64,000 bases of DNA from positions 3,052,001-3,116,000 of the forward strand of contig NZ_CP012676.1 of the NCBI RefSeq assembly GCF_001294575.1, in the 5' to 3' direction. A model generated the notes under the pieces. It had not been told where the DNA came from. It saw only the letters and a list, made by a program, of their open reading frames with translations, and made no database searches. Origin of the DNA: Pseudomonas versuta. Its GTDB lineage: Bacteria > Pseudomonadota > Gammaproteobacteria > Pseudomonadales > Pseudomonadaceae. Positions 27,825 through 37,376 of this stretch are shown here, in pieces. How positions within the stretch are numbered: the stretch's first letter is position 1; every line of letters starts with the position of its first letter. The position numbers and the translations under genes are program-made.

Positions 27825-30221
27825 TTAATGCGTGCTAATTCTTTCCTTAGAGTCAGACTCTCGCTTGTCATCCTTGGCAACGATCTCGGGAGCCACATCC
27901 GGCAAGGGCTCTGGCGCGTATTGCAGCGCAATTTGCAGGACCTCGTCAATCCATTTAACCGGTTTAATCTGAAGATCCTGTTTGATGTTGTCAGGAATTT
28001 CCTTCAGATCGCGGACGTTTTCTTCAGGAATAATTACAGTCTTGATCCCACCTCGATGGGCAGCCAGTAACTTTTCCTTCAAGCCCCCTATCGCCAATAC
28101 TTGGCCACGCAAGGTGATTTCTCCGGTCATCGCAACATCGGCACGAACTGGAATCAGAGTAAGCGCCGAAACCAGGGCCGTGCACATTCCTACACCCGCA
28201 CTAGGACCATCTTTGGGTGTAGCACCTTCTGGCATGTGGATGTGGATATCGCGTTTCTCGTGGAAATCCAACGGGATACCCAAGCTCTTGGCGCGACTGC
28301 GAACCACCGTCAATGCAGCAGTAATCGACTCAACCATCACGTCACCGAGGGAACCGGTCTTGATCAACTGGCCCTTGCCCGGTACTACCGCAGCCTCAAT
28401 CGTCAACAGCTCGCCACCGACCTGAGTCCAGGCCAGACCGGTCACCTGACCAATTTGATCCTGCACCTCGGCCAGACCGTAGCTGTATTTTCGAACACCC
28501 AAAAAGTGTTCAAGAAGCTCTGGTGTGACCGTGATTGCAAAACGTTTTTCCATCGCGTGTTCTTTGACTGCCTTGCGGCAAATCTTCGCAATCTGGCGCT
28601 CAAGGCCCCGCACACCGGCTTCGCGGGTGTAATAGCGAATGATGTCGCGAATGGTTTCATTGTCGAACGCTATCTCGCCTTTTTTCAAACCATTGGCTTC
28701 AATTTGCTTGGGGGCGAGGTAGTTGACAGCGATGTTGATTTTTTCGTCTTCGGTGTAACCCGGCAGACGAATGACTTCCATCCGGTCCAGCAATGCCGGA
28801 GGGATATTCATCGAGTTGGAGGTACACAGGAACATTACATCGGACAGGTCGTAATCGACCTCAAGGTAATGGTCATTAAAATTGTGGTTTTGCTCGGGAT
28901 CAAGCACCTCAAGCAGAGCAGAGGCCGGATCACCGCGCATATCACTGCCCATTTTGTCGATTTCATCGAGCAGGAACAGAGGATTACGCACACCGACTTT
29001 TGTCATCTTTTGGATCAAACGACCTGGCATCGAGCCGATGTAGGTACGACGATGACCGCGAATTTCCGCTTCGTCACGCACACCACCCAAGGCCATACGT
29101 ACGAATTTACGGTTAGTCGCGTGCGCAATGGACTCGGCAAGAGAGGTTTTACCTACACCTGGAGGTCCGACCAGGCACAAAACCGGCCCGCGAATTTTCT
29201 TCACGCGTTTTTGCACGGCAAGATATTCGAGTATCCGCTCTTTGACTTCATCCAGACCGTAGTGATCGGCATCAAGAATGTCTTCAGCGCGCTTAAGGTC
29301 CAGACGCACCTTGCTCTGCGCTTTCCACGGCACCTGCACCAGCCAGTCGATGTAGGAGCGCACCACAGTGGCCTCTGCAGACATCGGAGACATTTGCTTG
29401 AGCTTGTTCAGCTCAGCCTGAGCCTTGGCCATTGCATCCTTGGGCAAACCCGCTGAGTCGATGCGCTTTTTCAGCTCTTCGATTTCGTTGTGACCTTCAT
29501 CACCATCGCCGAGCTCCTTCTGAATGGCCTTCATCTGCTCATTCAGGTAGTACTCGCGCTGGCTGCGCTCCATCTGCTTTTTGACACGACCGCGAATACG
29601 CTTTTCAACTTGCAGCAGGTCAATCTCGGCATCAAGTAACGCCAATACGTGCTCAACCCGGGTTTGCAGGTCGATGATCTCAAGGATTTCCTGCTTCTGC
29701 TCGATCTTGAGTGCCATATGGGCAGCCATCGTATCGACCAGGCGGCTTGGCTCATCAATGCTGTTAAGCGACGACAGAACTTCAGCCGGGACCTTCTTGC
29801 CCAGTTGCACATATTGCTCGAACTGAGAGATCAGGCTGCGTACAAACACCTCGGACTCACGTTCCGGGGCAGCCACCTCATCAATCAAGGAAACTTCGGC
29901 ACTCAGATAGCCATCAGCCTGGCCGAAACGCTCGACAGCACCGCGCTGCTCGCCTTCAACCAAAACTTTAACGGTGCCATCTGGAAGCTTGAGCAGTTGC
30001 AGAACAGTGGCAATGGTACCTACACGATAGAGCGCGTCTTCGCCCGGATCATCGTCGGCAGGATTTTTTTGAGCCAACAGCAGAATCTGCTTGTCACCCG
30101 TCATCGCAGCCTCAAGGGCCTCGATTGATTTCTCGCGTCCCACGAACAGTGGGATAACCATGTGCGGATAAACCACAACATCGCGCAATGGCAGGAGAGG
30201 CAATTCAATGGTTGTCTTCAT
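27825..30221 (-). CDS. lon: ATP-dependent protease Lon
   Basis: 798 residues (E. coli Lon 784). N-terminal substrate-binding LAN domain (LPLLPLRDVVVYPHMVIPLF), a helical region, an AAA+ module (Walker A GPPGVGKTS; Walker B FLLDEIDKM) and the C-terminal serine-lysine protease domain with the catalytic serine in PKDGPSAGVGMC (about residue 680) and lysine in GGLKEKLLAAHRGG. It degrades misfolded and regulatory proteins in the cytosol. A sigma-32-like promoter precedes it, as expected for a heat-shock gene. The extra C-terminal tail is charged. Confidence 0.98.
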   Translation of the reverse strand: MKTTIELPLLPLRDVVVYPHMVIPLFVGREKSIEALEAAMTGDKQILLLAQKNPADDDPGEDALYRVGTIATVLQLLKLPDGTVKVLVEGEQRGAVERFGQADGYLSAEVSLIDEVAAPERESEVFVRSLISQFEQYVQLGKKVPAEVLSSLNSIDEPSRLVDTMAAHMALKIEQKQEILEIIDLQTRVEHVLALLDAEIDLLQVEKRIRGRVKKQMERSQREYYLNEQMKAIQKELGDGDEGHNEIEELKKRIDSAGLPKDAMAKAQAELNKLKQMSPMSAEATVVRSYIDWLVQVPWKAQSKVRLDLKRAEDILDADHYGLDEVKERILEYLAVQKRVKKIRGPVLCLVGPPGVGKTSLAESIAHATNRKFVRMALGGVRDEAEIRGHRRTYIGSMPGRLIQKMTKVGVRNPLFLLDEIDKMGSDMRGDPASALLEVLDPEQNHNFNDHYLEVDYDLSDVMFLCTSNSMNIPPALLDRMEVIRLPGYTEDEKINIAVNYLAPKQIEANGLKKGEIAFDNETIRDIIRYYTREAGVRGLERQIAKICRKAVKEHAMEKRFAITVTPELLEHFLGVRKYSYGLAEVQDQIGQVTGLAWTQVGGELLTIEAAVVPGKGQLIKTGSLGDVMVESITAALTVVRSRAKSLGIPLDFHEKRDIHIHMPEGATPKDGPSAGVGMCTALVSALTLIPVRADVAMTGEITLRGQVLAIGGLKEKLLAAHRGGIKTVIIPEENVRDLKEIPDNIKQDLQIKPVKWIDEVLQIALQYAPEPLPDVAPEIVAKDDKRESDSKERISTH

Positions 30222-30279
30222 GATTTCGCCTCTACGGCGGCCATAAGGCCGTAATCAGATGGAAGTAAGCTTGAAGCCA

Positions 30280-30308
30280 AGATGGGGGCAGTTCCGAAAA
30301 AAAACAAG
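30280..30308 (-). promoter_or_regulatory. heat-shock (sigma-32) promoter of lon
   Basis: On the minus strand CTTGTT (30303-30308) and CCCCATCT (30280-30287) are separated by 15 bp. The -10 element matches the sigma-32 consensus CCCCATnT exactly and the -35 element CTTGAA at four of six positions. It lies about 60-90 bp before the lon ATG and after the clpX terminator. Confidence 0.7.
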
Positions 30309-30329
30309 CGTTGTACGACAGGGAAAAAA

Positions 30330-30349
30330 AAGGGGCCCGAAGGCCCCTT
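30330..30349 (-). terminator. terminator of clpX
   Basis: AAGGGGCC and its complement GGCCCCTT flank the tetraloop CGAA; on the minus strand the stem is followed by a run of eight T. It insulates lon from clpX transcription. Confidence 0.93.
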
Positions 30350-30374
30350 CTTTAACACGTAACACGTAATACAC

Positions 30375-31658
30375 TTACGCGTCAGGTGCAGCCTTGGCAG
30401 TCGCTTCGTTGTTTTCATAAATCAACAACGGCTTGGACTTACCTTCTATAACGCTTTCGTCGATCACCACTTTACTCACCTCGGATTGCGAGGGGATTTC
30501 AAACATGGTGTCGAGCAATACGCTTTCCAGAATCGAACGCAAACCACGCGCGCCCGTCTTGCGCTCAAGCGCACGCTTGGCCACAGCTTTCAAGGCATCA
30601 GCCCGGAACTCGAGATCAACACCTTCCATCTCGAACAACTTGCCATACTGCTTGGTCAGCGCGTTCTTAGGCTCGGTCAGAATCTGCATCAGTGCAGCTT
30701 CGTCCAGCTCATCAAGTGTCGCCAGAACAGGAAGACGTCCAACAAATTCCGGGATCAGACCAAACTTGACCAAATCATCAGGTTCGACTTCTCGCAGGGA
30801 CTCGCCAACCTTCTTGCCCTCTTCCTTGCTGCGTACCTCAGCACTGAAGCCGATGCCGCCACGAGTTGAGCGCGCCTGAACAACCTTCTCCAGACCCGAG
30901 AATGCACCGCCACAGATAAACAGGATATTACGGGTATCAACCTGCAAAAATTCCTGCTGAGGATGCTTGCGACCACCTTGAGGCGGTACGGAAGCAACAG
31001 TGCCTTCGATCAGTTTAAGCAGTGCCTGCTGTACACCCTCACCGGAAACATCGCGGGTAATGGAAGGGTTGTCAGATTTGCGCGAAATCTTGTCAATCTC
31101 ATCGATGTAGACGATACCCATCTGGGCCTTTTCTACGTCGTAATCGCATTTCTGAAGCAGTTTCTGAATGATGTTTTCCACATCTTCGCCTACGTAACCC
31201 GCCTCAGTAAGCGTGGTTGCATCTGCAATCGTGAAAGGTACATTCAGCAAACGAGCCAAGGTTTCTGCCAGCAGGGTTTTACCCGAGCCAGTAGGACCGA
31301 TCAGCAGGATGTTGCTCTTGCCGAGTTCGACATCGTCATTTTTCTTGTCACGCTGGTTAAGGCGCTTGTAGTGGTTATAAACCGCTACAGCCAAAACCTT
31401 TTTGGCACGCTCCTGACCAATGACGTATTGATCAAGGATGCCGCTGATTTCTTTTGGCGAAGGTAATTTATGCGCACTGCTTTCGGCCTGGGCTTCCTGC
31501 ACCTCCTCACGGATGATGTCATTGCACAGGTCGACGCATTCGTCGCAGATAAAGACCGAGGGGCCGGCAATCAATTTGCGCACTTCATGCTGGCTTTTGC
31601 CACAGAAGGAGCAATAGAGCAATTTGCCGTTGTCCTCGCCGTTGCGGGTGTCAGTCAT
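30375..31658 (-). CDS. clpX: ATP-dependent Clp protease ATP-binding subunit ClpX
   Basis: 427 residues (E. coli 424). The N-terminal zinc-binding domain has four cysteines (C16, C19, C38, C41 in CSFC and CDEC). The AAA+ module has Walker [16 protein letters not shown] and Walker [11 protein letters not shown], pore and ClpP-contact loop follow. It unfolds substrates and feeds them to ClpP. I place the start at 31658 ([16 protein letters not shown]); upstream frame is spurious. It follows clpP after 106 bp that hold a small hairpin. Confidence 0.98.
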   Translation of the reverse strand: MTDTRNGEDNGKLLYCSFCGKSQHEVRKLIAGPSVFICDECVDLCNDIIREEVQEAQAESSAHKLPSPKEISGILDQYVIGQERAKKVLAVAVYNHYKRLNQRDKKNDDVELGKSNILLIGPTGSGKTLLAETLARLLNVPFTIADATTLTEAGYVGEDVENIIQKLLQKCDYDVEKAQMGIVYIDEIDKISRKSDNPSITRDVSGEGVQQALLKLIEGTVASVPPQGGRKHPQQEFLQVDTRNILFICGGAFSGLEKVVQARSTRGGIGFSAEVRSKEEGKKVGESLREVEPDDLVKFGLIPEFVGRLPVLATLDELDEAALMQILTEPKNALTKQYGKLFEMEGVDLEFRADALKAVAKRALERKTGARGLRSILESVLLDTMFEIPSQSEVSKVVIDESVIEGKSKPLLIYENNEATAKAAPDA

Positions 31659-31705
31659 TCGATCGATCCAAATCCGATAGGCTTGCAACACAAGATGAAG
31701 GCAAC

Positions 31706-31727
31706 TGCGGGCTTTTTCAAGCCCGCA
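31706..31727 (-). terminator. hairpin between clpP and clpX
   Basis: TGCGGGC (31706-31712) pairs with GCCCGCA (31721-31727); loop TTTTTCAA. No long U-tract follows on the minus strand. It may be a partial terminator or an mRNA processing site tuning the ratio of clpP to clpX. Confidence 0.5.
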
Positions 31728-31764
31728 AAGGGTTAGTAAATCCAACCGCCTACATTTGAGCTAC

Positions 31765-32406
31765 TTAAGCGGGCATTTGACGCTTGCTGAACACAGAGTC
31801 GATCAAACCGTATTCGGTTGCACGCTCAGCGCTCATGAAGTTGTCACGTTCGGTATCACGCTCGATAGTTTCGAGAGTCTGACCGGTGTGGTGAGCCAAC
31901 AGCGAGTTCAAACGGTGACGAATATTGAGGATTTCCTTGGCATGAATGTCGATATCCGACGCCTGCCCCTGGAAACCGCCAAGTGGCTGGTGAATCATCA
32001 TGCGCGAGTTAGGCAAGCAATGACGCTTGCCCGGAGCACCACCTGCCAGCAGGAAAGCACCCATGCTGCAGGCTTGACCAATACAAATGGTCGATACGTC
32101 CGGCTTGATGAACTGCATGGTGTCGTAGATCGACATCCCTGCTGTTACAGAGCCGCCAGGAGAGTTGATGTAGAGATGAATGTCCTTGTCCGGGTTTTCG
32201 GCCTCAAGGAAAAGCAGCTGCGCAGCAACCAGGTTTGCCATGTAGTCTTCGACAGGGCCTACCAGGAAAATGATCCGCTCCTTAAGGAGGCGCGAATAGA
32301 TGTCGTAGGAGCGCTCGCCACGGGCAGACTGCTCAACAACCATCGGGACCAGGCCGCCAGCGGCCTGAATGTCAGAGTTCTGCTGAATATAAGAATTGCG
32401 GGACAT
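31765..32406 (-). CDS. clpP: ATP-dependent Clp protease proteolytic subunit
   Basis: 213 residues. A tetradecameric serine protease; the catalytic serine is S114 in [12 protein letters not shown], histidine H139 in [10 protein letters not shown], and the aspartate in the following TERDNFMSA region. The first about 10 residues are probably a cleaved propeptide. It works with ClpX (next gene) and ClpA. It is downstream of tig in the conserved order tig-clpP-clpX-lon. Confidence 0.98.
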   Translation of the reverse strand: MSRNSYIQQNSDIQAAGGLVPMVVEQSARGERSYDIYSRLLKERIIFLVGPVEDYMANLVAAQLLFLEAENPDKDIHLYINSPGGSVTAGMSIYDTMQFIKPDVSTICIGQACSMGAFLLAGGAPGKRHCLPNSRMMIHQPLGGFQGQASDIDIHAKEILNIRHRLNSLLAHHTGQTLETIERDTERDNFMSAERATEYGLIDSVFSKRQMPA

Positions 32407-32445
32407 GTCCGGCAGTCACTCCCAAATAGTCTTGTCTGGAATACG

Positions 32446-32472
32446 CATAAGCCAGCTCGAGGCTGGCTTATG
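32446..32472 (-). terminator. hairpin between tig and clpP
   Basis: CATAAGCCAGC at 32446-32456 and its perfect complement at 32462-32472 around a 5-nt loop. No U-tract follows on the minus strand. It lies between the tig stop and clpP start, so it may attenuate rather than fully end the tig transcript. Confidence 0.6.
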
Positions 32473-32497
32473 GTTGTGTTTTCTAACGAGTCAGAAA

Positions 32498-33808
32498 TCA
32501 GTCGGCTTGTGGAGCTTCCACCGGCTTAACAGCTTCTTCGTAAGAGACCGCTTTATCGGTCACCTTAGCCTTCTGCAGAACAGTATCCACAACTTGCTCT
32601 TCCAGCACAACCGAACGAACCTCGTTCAATTGCGCGTCATTTTTGTAGTACCAAGCTACAACCTGCTCTGGCTCCTGGTAAGCGGAAGCCATTTCCTGAA
32701 TCATTTCACGAACGCGATCTTCGTCAGGCTTGAGGTCGAACTGCTTGACCACTTCAGCCACGATCAGACCCAGAACTACACGGCGATTTGCTTGTTCTTC
32801 GAACAGCTCGGCCGGCAGTTGATCAGGCTTGATGTTGCCGCCGAATTGCTGAACAGCCTGAACGCGCAGACGATCAACTTCGTTGGACAGCAGGGATTTT
32901 GGCACTTCAATCGGGTTGGCAGCCAACAGACCGTCCATTACCTGATTTTTGACCTTGGATTTGATTGCCTGACGCAGCTCACGCTCCATGTTCTTGCGAA
33001 CTTCAGCGCGGAAACCTTCCAGACCTGTTTCCTTGATACCGAACTGAGCGAAGAACTCTTCGTTCAGCTCTGGCAGCTTAGGCTCGGAAACAGTGTTGAC
33101 AGTCACAGTGAACTCAGCGGCTTTGCCAGCCAGGTCCAGGTTCTGATAGTCAGCAGGAAAAGTCAGGTTCAGAACGCGTTCTTCACCAGCTTTAGCACCT
33201 ACCAGACCTTCTTCAAAGCCAGGAATCATGCGGCCCGAGCCCAGAACCAGCTGAGTACCCTTGGCCGAACCGCCAGCAAATACTTCGCCATCAACTTTGC
33301 CAACGAAATCAATGTTCAACTGATCTTCGTTCTGAGCAGCGCGCTCAGTCAATTCAAAGCGGGTGTTCTGCTTGCGCAGTACGTCCAGCATTTTGTCCAG
33401 GTCAGCATCAGCCACTTCGGCGCTCAGGCGCTCGATAGCAATAGTGTCCAGACCGGTGACTTCGAATTCAGGGAATACTTCGAAGGTCGCAACGTATTCC
33501 AGATCCTTGCCTTTTTCGAAGACTTTTGGCTCTACCGAAGGTGCGCCAGCCGGGTTCAGCTTTTGCTCAACCACTGCTTCATAGAACGAAGCCTGGATCA
33601 CGTTGCCCAGTGCTTCTTGACGCGCATCAGCTTCGTAACGCTGACGAATCACGCTCATTGGCACCTTGCCTGGACGGAAGCCCGGGATTTTGGCCTTTTG
33701 GGCGGTCTGCTGCAGACGCTTGTTGACTTCAGCCTCAATACGCTCAGATGGCACGCCAATGGTCATGCGACGCTCAAGAGCGGAAGTATTTTCAACAGAA
33801 ACTTGCAT
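32498..33808 (-). CDS. tig: trigger factor, ribosome-associated chaperone
   Basis: 436 residues (E. coli 432). Ribosome-binding N-terminal domain with the signature region [15 protein letters not shown] (consensus GFRxGxxP), a central FKBP-type PPIase domain ([19 protein letters not shown], about 155-240) and a helical C-terminal cradle. It meets nascent chains at the exit tunnel. I start it at the ATG at 33808 ([14 protein letters not shown]); the upstream extension is not family sequence. It heads the protease gene set. Confidence 0.97.
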   Translation of the reverse strand: MQVSVENTSALERRMTIGVPSERIEAEVNKRLQQTAQKAKIPGFRPGKVPMSVIRQRYEADARQEALGNVIQASFYEAVVEQKLNPAGAPSVEPKVFEKGKDLEYVATFEVFPEFEVTGLDTIAIERLSAEVADADLDKMLDVLRKQNTRFELTERAAQNEDQLNIDFVGKVDGEVFAGGSAKGTQLVLGSGRMIPGFEEGLVGAKAGEERVLNLTFPADYQNLDLAGKAAEFTVTVNTVSEPKLPELNEEFFAQFGIKETGLEGFRAEVRKNMERELRQAIKSKVKNQVMDGLLAANPIEVPKSLLSNEVDRLRVQAVQQFGGNIKPDQLPAELFEEQANRRVVLGLIVAEVVKQFDLKPDEDRVREMIQEMASAYQEPEQVVAWYYKNDAQLNEVRSVVLEEQVVDTVLQKAKVTDKAVSYEEAVKPVEAPQAD

Positions 33809-34136
33809 GGATATTCCTCGTTGCACAGACATTAGCCGGCCGTTTCCGACCCCATAATCAAGGGCATGCATTCTAGTGGGTCAAACTCAAGAAGTCACCC
33901 TACCGCAATCGCGCACAGAAACAGCAGGCACATTATTAAGCGCAAGCAGTGATCTGCTCAAACACGCCAATACACAAAAAAGCTTACATAGCCCTAACTC
34001 AGAGCCTCTTGCCTTCTATATAGAAGAAGGCATTAACCAAGAGCACGACAACACCCGCAACCGACGCACGGGCGCAAGACAGGCATTATTCAGCAACACA
34101 ATGTCGCACACCCATCACATCAAAAAAGCCGGAACG
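33809..34136. other. gene-free interval upstream of tig
   Basis: About 330 bp between the tig start and the terminator of the tRNA operon. I see no reading frame with coding character. A TAGAAT hexamer on the minus strand at 33870-33875 could be the -10 of the tig promoter. The rest is A-rich with no repeat or stem that I can support. Confidence 0.5.
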
Positions 34137-34170
34137 AAAAAAAACGCCAGATTATTAATCTGGCGTTTTT
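34137..34170 (-). terminator. terminator of the Arg-His-Leu-His tRNA operon
   Basis: AAAAACGCCAGATT pairs with AATCTGGCGTTTTT around a short TATT-type loop, giving a long stem whose end is a T-run on the minus strand, 8 nt past the last tRNA-His. A diverged copy of the stem (34493-34516) follows the other tRNA-His. Confidence 0.9.
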
Positions 34171-34261
34171 CTAAATATGGGGTGGACGAAGGGGATCGAA
34201 CCCTCGACAACGGGAGTCACAATCCCGTGCTCTACCAACTGAGCTACGCCCACCATATTGC
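34168..34261. repeat. 94-bp direct repeat containing tRNA-His, copy 1
   Basis: Bases 34168-34261 are identical to 34518-34611, an offset of exactly 350 bp. The repeat extends beyond the tRNA on both sides and, with mismatches, includes the hairpin 3' of it. This shows duplication of a tRNA-plus-hairpin unit around the tRNA-Leu. Confidence 0.9.
34178..34254 (-). tRNA. tRNA-His (GTG), distal copy
   Basis: The complement folds as a complete tRNA with anticodon GTG, acceptor GTGGGCG/CGTCCAC, encoded CCA at 34178-34180, and the extra G at position -1 (34254) pairing with C73, the identity element of tRNA-His. Identical in sequence to the copy at 34528-34604. Confidence 0.96.
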
Positions 34262-34387
34262 ATTTGAAACTTTCAACATCACTACGAGCCACTCATGAAA
34301 GCGCAGCTTCGTAAAAGAATAAAGCCGCTCGGGGCGGCTTTATTCATCGGTTAAGCGAACCCTACAGAGAAATCGCCAAACCTTATT

Positions 34388-34472
34388 TGGTGCGGACGGA
34401 GAGACTCGAACTCTCACACCTTGCGGCGCTGGAACCTAAATCCAGTGTGTCTACCAATTCCACCACATCCGC
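34388..34472 (-). tRNA. tRNA-Leu (TAG)
   Basis: 85-nt class II tRNA with long variable arm. Acceptor GCGGATG pairs with the 3' side, anticodon loop TTTAGGT gives TAG (reads CUA and related Leu codons), T-arm GAGAGTTCGAGTCTCTC, encoded CCA at 34388-34390. Confidence 0.96.
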
Positions 34473-34517
34473 ATTCAAACTTTTGAAGCAAAGACGCCAG
34501 ACTATTAATCTGGCGCC

Positions 34518-34611
34518 TTTCTAAATATGGGGTGGACGAAGGGGATCGAACCCTCGACAACGGGAGTCACAATCCCGTGCTCTACCAACTGAGCTACGCC
34601 CACCATATTGC
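34518..34611. repeat. 94-bp direct repeat containing tRNA-His, copy 2
   Basis: Identical to 34168-34261. See the first copy; the hairpin 5' of it on the plus strand (34493-34516, GCGCCAGAC-type stem) is a diverged version of the operon terminator. Confidence 0.9.
34528..34604 (-). tRNA. tRNA-His (GTG), proximal copy
   Basis: Identical to the tRNA-His at 34178-34254, including the -1 G, anticodon GTG and CCA. The stem after it has lost most of its U-tract (GGCGCCTTTCT), so transcription can continue into tRNA-Leu and the distal tRNA-His. Confidence 0.96.
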
Positions 34612-34644
34612 CTTTGTAACCCTACTTGTGCCAAAGCTGCCTAA

Positions 34645-34721
34645 TGGCGCACCCGGCAGGACTCGAACCTGCGACCATCCGCTTAGAAGGCGGATGCTCT
34701 ATCCAGCTGAGCTACGGGCGC
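34645..34721 (-). tRNA. tRNA-Arg (TCT)
   Basis: 77-nt tRNA, acceptor GCGCCCG/CGGGTGC with one G-T pair, anticodon TCT in CTTCTAA, T-loop TTCGAGT, encoded CCA at 34645-34647. First gene of the tRNA operon; the promoter lies about 120 bp upstream. Confidence 0.96.
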
Positions 34722-34841
34722 CTTGTTAATCTGTACTCTGTGACGACTACAAACTAAGTGCTTTCAGTATCACCAAGCCGGACATCAACTTCGCTCTACC
34801 TTCTTAACCAGTGCTAGGCTCTGCCCGACAAGTGCGACGAA

Positions 34842-34869
34842 TATTATAGGCGACCCTGAAAGCCGTCAA
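34842..34869 (-). promoter_or_regulatory. promoter of the tRNA operon
   Basis: On the minus strand TTGACG (34864-34869) precedes TATAAT (34843-34848) with 15 bp between, or TAATAT with 17 bp. A GC-containing discriminator follows. It is the only strong promoter-like pair between tRNA-Arg and folD. Confidence 0.65.
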
Positions 34870-35001
34870 CTCTTTTTTAAAAAAAGTTTAGAAATATAAA
34901 GGAGTTAGGGGAATAAGCAGACCAAGCGCCTTTGCCCTTACGTCACGGCATGCGAGAATGCACGTCCTTTTTCCACCCTTTACGATGGTTAATCACGCGT
35001 A

Positions 35002-35856
35002 ATGACTGCACAACTAATCGACGGCAAAGCGATCGCCGCCAGCCTGCGCAAGCAGATTGCAAAACGTGTCGCCGAGCGTCACGAGCAAGGCCTGCGCACT
35101 CCTGGCCTGGCAGTGATTCTGGTCGGCAGCGATCCTGCCTCCCAGGTTTATGTTTCGCACAAGCGTAAAGACTGCGAAGAGGTAGGCTTTCTCTCTCAAG
35201 CTTATGACCTGCCTTCGGATACTAGCCAGCAAGCACTGACCGACTTGATTGACCGTCTTAATGAAGACGCGAATATCGACGGCATTCTGTTGCAGCTGCC
35301 ATTGCCCGAGCACCTGGACGCGTCCAAGCTGCTGGAGCGCATCCGCCCGGACAAGGACGTAGACGGATTCCATCCTTATAACGTCGGACGCCTGGCCCAG
35401 CGCATTCCACTGCTGCGCCCCTGCACCCCGAAAGGCATCATGACCCTGCTGGAAAGCACGGGACAGGACCTGTACGGAATGGACGCGGTAATTGTTGGCG
35501 CCTCCAACATTGTTGGTCGCCCGATGGCAATGGAACTGTTGCTGGCAGGCTGTACCGTAACGGTTACCCATCGCTTCACCAAGGATCTGGCCGGCCACGT
35601 GGGCCGAGCCGACCTGGTGGTCGTAGCCGCCGGCAAGCCGGGCCTGGTCAAAGGCGAATGGATCAAGGAAGGCGCTATCGTTATCGACGTCGGCATCAAC
35701 CGCCAGGCTGATGGCAAGCTGGTGGGCGACGTAGTTTACGAAACCGCCCTGCCCCGCGCAGGCTGGATTACTCCGGTTCCTGGCGGTGTTGGCCCGATGA
35801 CTCGCGCCTGCTTGCTGGAAAATACTTTGTACGCAGCCGAAACACTGCACAAATAA
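35002..35856 (+). CDS. folD: bifunctional methylenetetrahydrofolate dehydrogenase/cyclohydrolase
   Basis: 284 residues, typical of FolD. It interconverts 5,10-methylene- and 10-formyl-tetrahydrofolate with NADP. Seen are the catalytic [14 protein letters not shown] segment (lysine K56 region), [11 protein letters not shown], the NADP-site [18 protein letters not shown] and the C-terminal [18 protein letters not shown]. It is divergent from the tRNA operon, as in other pseudomonads where this cluster adjoins folD. Confidence 0.98.
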   Translation: MTAQLIDGKAIAASLRKQIAKRVAERHEQGLRTPGLAVILVGSDPASQVYVSHKRKDCEEVGFLSQAYDLPSDTSQQALTDLIDRLNEDANIDGILLQLPLPEHLDASKLLERIRPDKDVDGFHPYNVGRLAQRIPLLRPCTPKGIMTLLESTGQDLYGMDAVIVGASNIVGRPMAMELLLAGCTVTVTHRFTKDLAGHVGRADLVVVAAGKPGLVKGEWIKEGAIVIDVGINRQADGKLVGDVVYETALPRAGWITPVPGGVGPMTRACLLENTLYAAETLHK

Positions 35857-35873
35857 ACACCAGCACATGTACC

Positions 35874-35901
35874 AACAACGGCACCTTCGGGTGCCGTTGT
35901 T
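35874..35901 (+). terminator. terminator of folD
   Basis: AACAACGGCACC and its complement GGTGCCGTTGTT around the UUCG-type tetraloop TTCG, a very stable stem; short T-rich end (ATTGG). Confidence 0.85.
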
Positions 35902-35928
35902 ATTGGCGTAGCCAAAAAGCCGGACAAA

Positions 35929-35956
35929 CAAAAGCCCGCACAGGGCGGGCTTTTGT
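35929..35956 (-). terminator. terminator of cysS
   Basis: CAAAAGCCCGC at 35929-35939 pairs with GCGGGCTTTTG at 35945-35955; on the minus strand the stem ends in TTTTG. It lies 16 bp after the cysS stop. Confidence 0.88.
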
Positions 35957-35972
35957 TCACACAGCGATAAAC

Positions 35973-37355
35973 CTAGTCAGCCAGGCGCCAGGTCGTACCG
36001 CCCTTACCGTCTTCAAGCACAACCCCCATAGCCGTGAGCTGATCACGAATCCGGTCCGACTCAGCCCAGTCTTTACCGGCACGAGCCGCCAAACGTGCTG
36101 CAATCAACGCATCAACCTGCCCCGCATCCACGCGCCCTTCAGCGCCAGCCTGCAAGAAATCATCAGCCTCAATCTGCAATACACCCAGCACATCAGCCAA
36201 TTCTTTCAAGCGCGCAGCCAGGCCCGCAGCCGCCGGCAGATCGGTTTCGCGCAACCGGTTGACCTCGCGAACCATCTCAAACAACACCGCACAGGCCTCC
36301 GGGGTACCGAAGTCGTCGTTCATCACCTGTGTAAAACGCTCAACGAACGCCTCACCACCGGCCGGTGCCACTTTTGGCAGCCCCTTGAGGGCGTGATAAA
36401 AGCGCTCAAGAGCCGCTTTCGCGTCCTTGAGGTTATCTTCGGAGTAATTGATCGAACTCCGGTAATGGCTGGACACCAACAAGTAACGCACCACTTCCGG
36501 GTGATATTTCTCCAGAACGTCGCGAATGGTGAAAAAGTTGTTCAAGGACTTGGACATCTTCTCGCCATTGATGCGAATCATCCCGCAGTGCATCCAGGCA
36601 TTGGCGTAGGTCTTACCCGTCGCAGCCTCACTTTGGGCGATTTCGTTCTCGTGGTGCGGAAACTCAAGATCGCTGCCACCACCATGGATATCGAATGTTT
36701 CACCCAGACAGCAGGTCGACATCACCGAGCACTCAATGTGCCAGCCCGGTCGGCCCGCGCCCCACGGTGATTCCCAGCTTGGCTCGCCCGGTTTAACGCC
36801 CTTCCACAATACGAAATCCAGCGGATCGTCCTTGGCTTCATCGACTTCGATACGCGCACCGATACGCAGGTCTTCGATCTTCTTGCGCGACAGCTTGCCG
36901 TAGCCCATGAATTTGGCGACACGGTAATACACGTCACCATTACCCGGGGCGTAGGCATAACCTTTGTCGATCAGGGTCTGGATCATCGCGTGCATGCCAG
37001 GGATATGATCCGTGGCACGCGGCTCCATGTCCGGCTTGCGGATATTGAGTCGCGCCTCGTCTTCATGCATCGCAGCAATCATGCGCTCGGTGAGCACCTC
37101 AAACGTTTCGCCGTTTTCACGGGCACGATTGATGATCTTGTCGTCGATGTCGGTAATGTTGCGCACATACGTCAAATCGTAACCGCTGAAACGCAACCAG
37201 CGCGTGACCAGGTCAAAAGCCACCATGCTGCGGCCGTGACCCAGATGGCAATAGTCGTACACGGTCATGCCGCACACGTACATGCGCACATTGTTGCCGT
37301 CCAGCGGCTTGAAAACTTCTTTGCTCTTGGTGAGCGTGTTGTAGATCGTTAGCAC
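35973..37355 (-). CDS. cysS: cysteinyl-tRNA synthetase
   Basis: 460 residues (E. coli 461). Class I synthetase with the HIGH-type motif HLGH (37-40), zinc ligand C28 with further Cys/His (MSTCCLG, HHENE), and KMSKS in [11 protein letters not shown] (about 266-271). The C-terminal anticodon-binding domain is complete. It charges tRNA-Cys. It follows glnS by 21 bp and is probably co-transcribed. Confidence 0.98.
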   Translation of the reverse strand: MLTIYNTLTKSKEVFKPLDGNNVRMYVCGMTVYDYCHLGHGRSMVAFDLVTRWLRFSGYDLTYVRNITDIDDKIINRARENGETFEVLTERMIAAMHEDEARLNIRKPDMEPRATDHIPGMHAMIQTLIDKGYAYAPGNGDVYYRVAKFMGYGKLSRKKIEDLRIGARIEVDEAKDDPLDFVLWKGVKPGEPSWESPWGAGRPGWHIECSVMSTCCLGETFDIHGGGSDLEFPHHENEIAQSEAATGKTYANAWMHCGMIRINGEKMSKSLNNFFTIRDVLEKYHPEVVRYLLVSSHYRSSINYSEDNLKDAKAALERFYHALKGLPKVAPAGGEAFVERFTQVMNDDFGTPEACAVLFEMVREVNRLRETDLPAAAGLAARLKELADVLGVLQIEADDFLQAGAEGRVDAGQVDALIAARLAARAGKDWAESDRIRDQLTAMGVVLEDGKGGTTWRLAD

Positions 37356-37376
37356 GATGGCGCCCTCAAAACTTGA

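Noticed and set aside
28101..29456. 451-codon frame antisense to lon
   Set aside because: Lon is complete on the minus strand with all motifs; the other strand has no ribosome site or domain.
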